From NCBI RefSeq assembly GCF_963576675.1, contig NC_088913.1:82335001-82399000 (forward strand): DNA of 64,000 bases, in the 5' to 3' direction. The notes under the pieces are model-generated. The model made no database searches and was not told where the DNA came from. It saw nothing but the letters and a program-made list of their open reading frames with translations. Made by a program: the position numbers and the translations under genes. Each line of letters begins with the position of its first letter. The stretch's first letter is position 1. Positions 58,768 through 64,000 of the stretch are shown here, in pieces. The DNA comes from Euphorbia lathyris (lineage: Eukaryota > Streptophyta > Magnoliopsida > Malpighiales > Euphorbiaceae).

Positions 58768-60052
58768 TTATGATGTGGATTTCCCCGTGGTACCTTGGTC
58801 GCTTTGGTTCGTCTGTTCGGCCGGTGTCCCGTTGCTTCGAGCTCTGCTCCCTCTGTCTACATGCCTTCGGTGGCGCACCTTGCTCCGTGATCCGCTCAAT
58901 TTCTTTCTACAGCTGGTAGCAGTTCTCCGTGGAGTGCCCGGAGGATTTGTGATACTTGTAGTACTCTTTCTCGACACGGGTTTTGCCGTTGTCTACCGGC
59001 GGAGTCAGGTGCGTGAATTGGCGAGGCTGGCTCTGAGCAGCATAATGCACCTCCTTTCCGCGGGTTCGGTCCCCCCTGCGCTCAAGGTTTGCTCGCTCAA
59101 CCCGAGCGGGGAAAGGCATCGGGGCCTCCTTGCGTGCCCGACCCTCGTCTCGTGCCTCTGCGGTTGATTTGCTCTTTTCCTGTTTGTGTGAATCTCCTCT
59201 GGCCTTGTCTCTTTCCGATTCCTCGTACCCTGCCGGTCGGTCGCAGTTGTCATATCGGACGAAGGTCTATGCTATGGTCATCAGCTCTTCGAAGGATCGC
59301 GACATCTTTCTGAAGCACTTCTGCTTCAGGGGCTCACACGAGGTCCCTTTTGCTAGGGCATCATGAGCCACTTCGAGGTTGAGGCCTTTGACTTGAGAGG
59401 CCATATGGTGGAACCTGGAAAGAAAGTTGCGCAGCGGCTCGGTTGCTCGCTGCTTGAGCCCGTTGAGGTCCGAACTAATCTTTCTTACCTTTGCTGCCGC
59501 CGCGAAACAGGAAAGGAAAAAGTCTTTTAGGAGATCAAATGAGTCAATTGACTCAGGAGCTAGTCCTCGATACCACTCTTGAGCACTGGATGAGAGAGTG
59601 GTGGGAAAGACTTTGCACATGATGTCCTCGTCTTTCGAATATAAGTTGATGGTGCTCATGAAAGATGCCACGTGGTCGTTTGGGTCTTCGGTTCCCGAAT
59701 ATTATGATAGGCGAGGAGCCTTCCAGTCTCGTGGGAACCTTGTCTCGATGATCCTTTGCACTAGCGGTGTCTTACTGGATGTGATGCTCCCTCCCATGAC
59801 GCCCCGAGGGCTCTCTTGTCTAGAAAGCGTTGGATCTTTAGTTCCAACATTTCTTCGCTGCTCGCGGCTGCCGTTTCCTCGCATCGCGCCCCGCTTTCTC
59901 CGACCGTGGCGGCACCGGCTCCTCTCCCTGCGAGTACCCCGGGTCCCAAGGACTCCCCCGGAGGCGCGCCTTCTCTTTGTATCTCCGCTGCTTCTTTGAG
60001 GTACTGCCAGATTTTGGCGTTTGCATCTTGCTAGAGGCTCCGAAGTCACTGG
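58768..60052 (-). pseudogene. E0 gag, multiply frameshifted
   Basis: A likely start is ATG 60026 (MQTPKSGSTSKKQRR), 50 bases inside the LTR. The N terminus is basic. The capsid region (59671-59267) has MCKVFPTTLSSSAQEWYRGL and FLSRFHHMASQVKGLN, the retrotransposon gag domain. A zinc-knuckle-like YYKYHKSSGHSTENCYQL near 58950 has Tyr where the first Cys would be. A TAA near 59708 interrupts the frame just before YSGTEDPNDH. Frames also shift near 59840, 59260 and 59000. Five or more short ORFs on either strand here are fragments or shadows. Confidence 0.8.
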
Positions 60053-60075
60053 TATTCCACCTTCACCGCACCAAA

Positions 60076-60382
60076 TAATTGGGATACGCGGAATAGTGAT
60101 CCGAGGTCTCTTCTGGAAAGGTGCCCGTGTTCTCCGAGGGTCGTCTCTGTGCGGGGAGCGGTCCCTGGGTACACTCCGACGATCAAGACAGTTAATTGCT
60201 CAAGAGAGTTATATATTCGTTGGAAATGAGTTAGGAAGAAATGTTACCCGACCCCTTATCTTGGTGGTCTCCTTCCTATTTATAGCAAGTCCCCTTTGGG
60301 CCCTTGAGGCCTCTTGCCCTTTTCCTCCTGGGCCTTGTTGGGCCTATGGGCCAGCTAGGCCCAAGACTGATATTCCGAATCA
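60076..60382 (-). repeat. E0 5' LTR
   Basis: It pairs with 291-589. It includes a direct 9-bp repeat (GGGCCCTTG) that the 3' copy lacks. A TATA box (CTATAAATAG) lies on the minus strand at 60285-60276. No standard primer-binding site is evident inside it. The minus strand continues TTTGGTGCGGTGAAGG, which may be a diverged site. Confidence 0.85.
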
Positions 60383-60545
60383 TATACTAAATTATACTAA
60401 AATATACTAAATTATACTAAATTATACTAAAATTATACTAAATTATACTAAAATATTACTAAAATTATACTAAAATATACTAAAATATTACTAAAATTAT
60501 ACTAAAATTATAAATATACTAAAATACTAAAATTATAAAAAATAC
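60383..60545. repeat. AT-rich TATACTAAA minisatellite, right part of PMD intron
   Basis: This is the continuation of the repeat at 181-290. It starts with the right E0 TSD (TATAC, 60383-60387) and ends at the splice donor of the upstream PMD exon (minus CAG then GTATTT at 60545). Confidence 0.85.
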
Positions 60546-60922
60546 CTGTACTCGCAAAACGACCTCCTACGCGCTGGGTCGGCTGTCTCCCCGGGGTCGA
60601 CTGCTCATCGCTATCCTCAACCTCGCGATCATGTGCAACTGCAGACTGTCGCACTGCCCGGGCTGCCACATCCAGGTAGTCTTGAAAAGAATCGCTATCA
60701 GGCTCTCTGTCATCAAAATCGGTCGCCCCCTCCGATCCATCAATATCGGGCTGCTCCACAATCGGTCCCCTCCTCAACTGGTCCGTCGCAGCCCCTCTCC
60801 GCCTACGACCGGAAATATCAATACCACGCAATCTCGTATGTCATGGTGTATCATCCTCGCCGTCCATATCTAGACGACGAGCAGATGACAGGATGGATTT
60901 TCCACCCCTAGTAGGCCGCTCG
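60546..60922 (-). pseudogene. PMD (MAIN-like) gene, upstream exon, with in-frame stop
   Basis: The minus strand is bounded by an acceptor (TTTTTTTGTAG, ending at 60923) and a donor (CAG then GTATTT). It encodes a basic then acidic segment: ERPTRGGKSILSSARRLDM, a Gly/Arg stretch SGRRRRGAATDQLRRG, then DSDSFQDYLDVAARAVRQSA and QRVGGRFAST. The frame passes in phase to the exon at 178-1. A TGA at 60843-60841 interrupts it where Trp would be one base away. A low-complexity N-terminal region before the plant mobile domain fits TE-associated PMD genes. Upstream exons are uncertain. Confidence 0.55.
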
Positions 60923-60924
60923 TC

Positions 60925-61187
60925 TACAAAAAAATTACACTAAATTAATAAAATTGTAAATAATGTAAATTATACTAAAATTATAAAATTATGCTAAAAT
61001 ACTACTAAATTAATACAATTGTAAATAATTGTAATTATACTAAATTTATACTAAATTTATAAAATTACCCTAAATTAATAAAATTGTAAAAATCATGCTA
61101 ATACTATACTAAATTTATACTAAAATTATAAAATTACACTAAATTACTAAAATTTTAAATAATATACATTTTTATAAAAAAACAACG
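60925..61187. repeat. AT-rich repeats between PMD exon and hairpin repeat
   Basis: Degenerate units of the type TTACACTAAATTAATAAAATTG and TATACTAAATTTA are related to the intron minisatellite. No gene is seen. It would be another intron of the PMD gene. Confidence 0.7.
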
Positions 61188-61425
61188 TGGGCGTAAGGGA
61201 ATCACGCCCGAACCACTGGTCGGGCGTATGAACATCACGCCCTATCAGTGGTGCGGGCGTATGAGCATCACGTCCGACCTTCGGTTCGGGCGTATGCGTA
61301 TCACGCCCTACCATTGGTGCGGGCATGTGGCTATCACGCCCGCATCGCTGGTCGGGCGTGATACTCATACGCCCGAACCGCAGGTCGGGCGTGATTCTCA
61401 TACGCCCGACTGCGATTCCGGCGAA
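61188..61425. repeat. 33-bp tandem hairpin repeat
   Basis: Six exact-length 33-bp units run from 61201 to 61398, with partial units on both sides. Each unit has arms ATCACGCCC and GGGCGTATG around a variable 12-base centre. Because 33 is a multiple of three, both strands stay open with 11-residue periods such as GRDTHTPEPKV (minus). It may be coding in the PMD gene or simply a minisatellite. Confidence 0.8.
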
Positions 61426-61484
61426 TATATAAAAACCCGTTCAGTTCGATGTAAAAATCAACGAAATAAAGCGGTAAATCTTAC

Positions 61485-61523
61485 CACTTTAGCTTTTTCT
61501 TTACGGTTTCTGTCACCATCCAT
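61485..61523 (-). pseudogene. Possible first exon of the PMD gene
   Basis: ATG at 61523 (minus) opens MDGDRNRKEKAKV, followed by a good donor (GTAAGATTT). A TATA-like ATTTATACTT lies further upstream (about 61645). The phase does not fit directly onto the exon at 60922, so another exon would be required. Low-confidence suggestion. Confidence 0.25.
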
Positions 61524-61930
61524 GATTCGGTTCACTAATTTGTCCGGATTTGAGCAAAAATCGTATAGGGTTCTTGAGAGGTTTTTGGTTTTTTCAAATT
61601 TAGTGCAAAGGGTAGTTCGGTCTATTTACGGGGCTAGAAGTATAAATTAGTGGCTAGGTTTAGTAACCCACATACTAAATCAATAAAAATTTATAAAAAA
61701 ATGATGATATACACAAATTTAATTATATTATTAACTCTCTTTTCATACATATCTCCATAAATTAGGATCAAATGTATATTTGAAGTCTCATCATTTCTTT
61801 AATTTTTAACAAATTTTTATTAATTTGGATTTTAATGTTACTCTGACTTGAAGTTTAAGGGTTTTTATGTAAAGATACAAAGTTTAGAGGATATAATATT
61901 GTAATATTATACTCGAGGATATGTAAATGT
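61524..61930. other. AT-rich intergenic DNA
   Basis: No ORF, RNA gene or repeat family was recognised. It may include the promoter of the PMD gene on the minus strand. Confidence 0.6.
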
Positions 61931-62728
61931 CGGATTTTGCTATTCACCGCTCTCAAATTACTTATCATCGCCCCATTTTGGACATTTTTGCCCTTTTCAT
62001 TTTTCCATTAAAAAACTTAATATCCTCTCTCCCGAGTCAAAAATTGGATTTATGAAAAATGAACCCGAGAACGTCAAGGAAATCGAATAACTACCGTTTC
62101 TATTTACACTAATTGAAATTCGTCTCCAAAAACTAACCGATCCAATCAATATATATAAAAAAATTCGTCCAAAATATACTAAACGGGTGATTCACACCAT
62201 TCCGCCTAGGCAGAAACGGATGAACAATCCATTTATGCCTAGGCAGAAACGGGTGGAACACCCGTTTCTACCATTTCTGTCATGGCGGAACTGAATATCC
62301 GTTCCGCCATGGCAGAAATGGGTGATCCACCCGTGCGGAACTGAATATCCGTTCCGCCATGGCAGAAATGGGTGGAACACCCGTTTCTGCCATGGTAGAA
62401 ACGGGTGTTCCACCCGTTCCGCCTAGGCAGAAACGGATAGGCGGAATGGTGTGAATCACCCGTTTAGTACATTTTGGATGATTTTTTCCTCTGAATCCGG
62501 AGATGAAACTTATGTTTTCGATTCAATTTTCAAATAAAAATACTTATCGGAGGAATCATTAGTCTTTTTCTTTTAGCGTGTTTAAGTCCCATAAATGTTG
62601 TTGGGGTTTTTGAATTTCGAAAGAAATTTAAGAGAATTTCAGTTTTTGAATTTAAAAAATGAAAATGACAAAAGTGTCTAAGAGGGGGCCATGATGATAA
62701 GTAATTTGGGGCGGTAAACAGCAATCCG
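61931..62728. mobile_element. Long inverted-repeat (foldback or MULE-like) non-autonomous DNA element
   Basis: The left terminus CGGATTTTGCTATTCACCGC and the reverse complement of the right terminus, CGGATTGCTGTTTACCGCCC, align over about 85 bp at roughly 80 percent. A second, nearly perfect inverted pair of about 40 bp (GTCCAAAATATACTAAACGG on the left) lies further in, at 62167-62206 and 62443-62483. The interior is a GC palindrome cluster and no transposase is encoded. No clear 8-10 bp TSD was found, so the outer limits are approximate. Terminal motifs of this kind occur in Mutator-like MITEs, but the class is inferred. Confidence 0.65.
62198..62452. repeat. Palindromic core of the inverted-repeat element
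   Basis: Repeated blocks CCGCCATGGCAGAAAYGGGTG and CACCCGTTTCTGCCATGG alternate in both directions, with CCGCCTAGGCAGAAACGG variants at the ends. The whole 250 bp can fold on itself. The minus ORF at 62192-62413 is a repeat by-product. Confidence 0.8.
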
Positions 62729-62923
62729 CAAGCTGATGTGGCATTCACGCGCTGTGAAGGAAAGTGGTACAACGACTGGCTCATCTCATCGCCTTCGTTT
62801 CTAGTTACAGATGATCCACATCACTGCCACAGACTCTTCTCAAAATTCTCTCTTCTCCGTCTTCTCCCTTTGTTCGTATCAGAAGATATTCATATATGGT
62901 TGGGCCGTAATTAGAACAATTTG

Positions 62924-62965
62924 ATGGCGATTTCTCTCAATTCACTTGTTGGCTTCAACTCCACG
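62924..62965 (+). CDS. Unidentified plant gene, first coding exon (partial gene)
   Basis: ATG at 62924 encodes MAISLNSLVGFNST and is followed by a splice donor (GTAATTCTTT). The upstream 62800-62923 is CT-rich, typical of a plant 5'UTR. The Ser/Asn-rich N terminus starting MA is compatible with an organelle transit peptide, but 14 residues are too few to name the protein. The rest lies beyond the window. The inverted-repeat element ends about 70 bp before the likely transcript start. Confidence 0.45.
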
Positions 62966-64000
62966 GTAATTCTTTCTCTCTTTACTTCATAATTTCATCT
63001 TTTCCCTTCCAGTTTATCATTTTTACTGCAATTCTAGGGTTTCCACTGTTTAATTTCTTCTAGGTTGTTAAAATTTCCTCTGCTTTAGCTATGAATATGT
63101 CTTTCACTTTGTTTTTGAATGTTAGCTTTGATTTTATAAGCAGTATTGTTGAGATGGCATTTGTGCGAAACTGCTAATTTCATTGTTCGGGTGCTTTTGC
63201 TAAGATAATTGAGTGAGTTAATTAGAAAAGGAACATGTTTTTAGAGTAAAAATCTTTCGCATCTTACAAATTTAAGTAGTATTGGGTTGCTTTTCATGTA
63301 TTTTTGGGCAGGAGCTTAGGGGTGTCAATTGGAGTTATCTTGTTATGTTATGTATATATTCTATATGATTATATATGATAAAATGTATCCATCTTGTCGT
63401 GTCAGTAGGTTATAGATTATTTCTGTAAATTGTGTTGCTCTATTAGAAAACACCTATTCGGGGTCTTAGAACCTAGATGCAACAACTGATGGATCCAAAA
63501 AAAAAAAAAAAGGAAACGGGGCAACATTGGTAAGAAAAAACACAAATGATGAGAAGAGAGAAGAGTAGAGGTTATTTTTTCAGAATAGATTTTTTGTAAA
63601 TTTTAGAGATGAATATGTCACTTTAAATCCATTTAGGGGACCAATATGTCACTTGAATTTAAATGGCCAATATATTTCTTTAATCAAGTTTGATGGCTAA
63701 CAAAACACTGGGCAATGGAGGGCAACAACCTTTTAACAGTGGCAGGGGACAGGTTGGCAAGAGGGGGCGGCTTCCCCCTGCCCCCCCTCTAGATCCGCCA
63801 CTGGGTGCAATGCGCAAGGCTCAGCCGTGCACATGAGCAACACAAGGTACAAATAATATATAAATTATAAATAACAACAATTAACCTTTCTATAATGCAA
63901 CAAGTAGTCAATAACTAAATCATATTTGATTATCCATAATCGTAATCATGAAATAAATTTCAAATTAACTGCTAACTCTTCCGTATTCATAATTTATAGT
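62966..64000 (+). other. First intron of the plant gene, with a probable TE scrap
   Basis: T-rich sequence after the donor with no open frames. From about 63490 it changes character: an A-run (63498-63512), phrases such as GACCAATATGTCACTTGAA, and the GC-rich CTAGATCCGCCACTGGG (about 63790-63806), which resembles plant transposon ends. No boundaries or TSD could be set, and no acceptor or second exon was identified. Confidence 0.35.

Larger units (their letters stand above)
291..60382 (-). mobile_element. E0: Tat/Retand-like Ty3/gypsy retrotransposon hosting the nest
   Basis: Two near-identical terminal repeats of about 300 bp (291-589 and 60076-60382) flank the element, with TATAC at 286-290 and 60383-60387. 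On the minus strand the order is LTR, gag, PR, (E1 insertion), RT, RNase H, archaeal-type RNase H, INT (with a solo-LTR insertion), and then an antisense gene before the 3' LTR. The dual RNase H and the antisense ORF are traits of the Tat lineage (Retand/Ogre group). By eye the LTRs differ at about 10 of 300 positions plus a 9-bp indel. The TSD is partly ambiguous because the target is itself a TATAC-rich repeat. With the nested insertions removed, E0 would be about 8 kb. Confidence 0.88.

Noticed and set aside
61188..61425. CRISPR-like appearance (regular repeats with variable centres)
   Set aside because: This is a plant nuclear context. Repeats are contiguous 33-bp units with short variable loops, not direct repeats with unique spacers, and there are no cas genes.
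63490..63830. A complete transposon in the gene intron
   Set aside because: Only suggestive phrases were seen. No terminal repeats or duplication could be found.

Overview
This is nuclear DNA of a flowering plant, probably a eudicot. Almost the whole window is one nest of LTR retrotransposons (Ty3/gypsy types Tat/Retand and Athila, Ty1/copia type SIRE) sitting in an intron of a broken plant-mobile-domain (PMD, MAIN-like) gene. The first exon of an unrelated plant gene begins near the right edge. No bacterial, organellar, rRNA or tRNA genes were seen. Element names E0-E3, SIRE-1 and SIRE-2 are labels used only here. Lineage calls rest on motifs read by eye.

Nesting order, with the target-site duplication (TSD) at each junction. 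Level 1: E0, a Tat/Retand-like gypsy element on the minus strand, 291-60382, TSD TATAC, inserted in an AT-rich intron of the PMD gene (exons at 60922-60546 and 178-1, minus). Level 2, inside E0: a solo LTR at 3756-5820 (TSD GCGAG) and E1, an Athila-like element on the minus strand, 7801-58011 (TSD CCTGT). Level 3, inside E1: E2, a pol-less Athila-like derivative at 8662-17617 (TSD GTGCA); SIRE-1 at 18792-37961 (minus, truncated and tandem-recombinant); and SIRE-2 at 40602-52062 (plus, TSD ATTAG). Level 4, inside the left LTR of SIRE-1: E3, a minimal Athila-like derivative at 19479-25693 (TSD GTAAT). Reading frames of the host elements resume across the junctions, for example E0 protease into RT across E1, E0 integrase across the solo LTR, and E1 RNase H across SIRE-2.

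E0 carries gag, protease, RT, RNase H, a second archaeal-type RNase H and integrase on the minus strand, plus an antisense gene with its own TATA box and two recognisable introns at its 3' end. E1 has gag, PR, RT, RNase H and a long open integrase. E2 has gag plus a plant-retrotransposon accessory ORF but no pol. E3 keeps only a shortened gag. Both SIRE copies have gag, pol and a large env-position ORF. In both, that ORF is preceded by a conserved TGACGTA and TATA-box region that looks like an internal promoter. Nearly every retroelement reading frame has in-frame stops or frameshifts, so the copies look dead or dependent on others.

Beyond the nesting, the most unusual signal is recurring GC-rich dyad-symmetric (palindromic) repeats in otherwise AT-rich noncoding DNA of several unrelated elements: 17-bp palindromes in the E2 and E3 LTRs, paired dyads in the E1 LTR and 3' region, a 33-bp tandem hairpin repeat next to the PMD gene, and the core of a long inverted-repeat DNA element at 61931-62728. 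Copy number of the 17-bp palindromes differs between the two LTRs of the same element, so they expand or contract after insertion.
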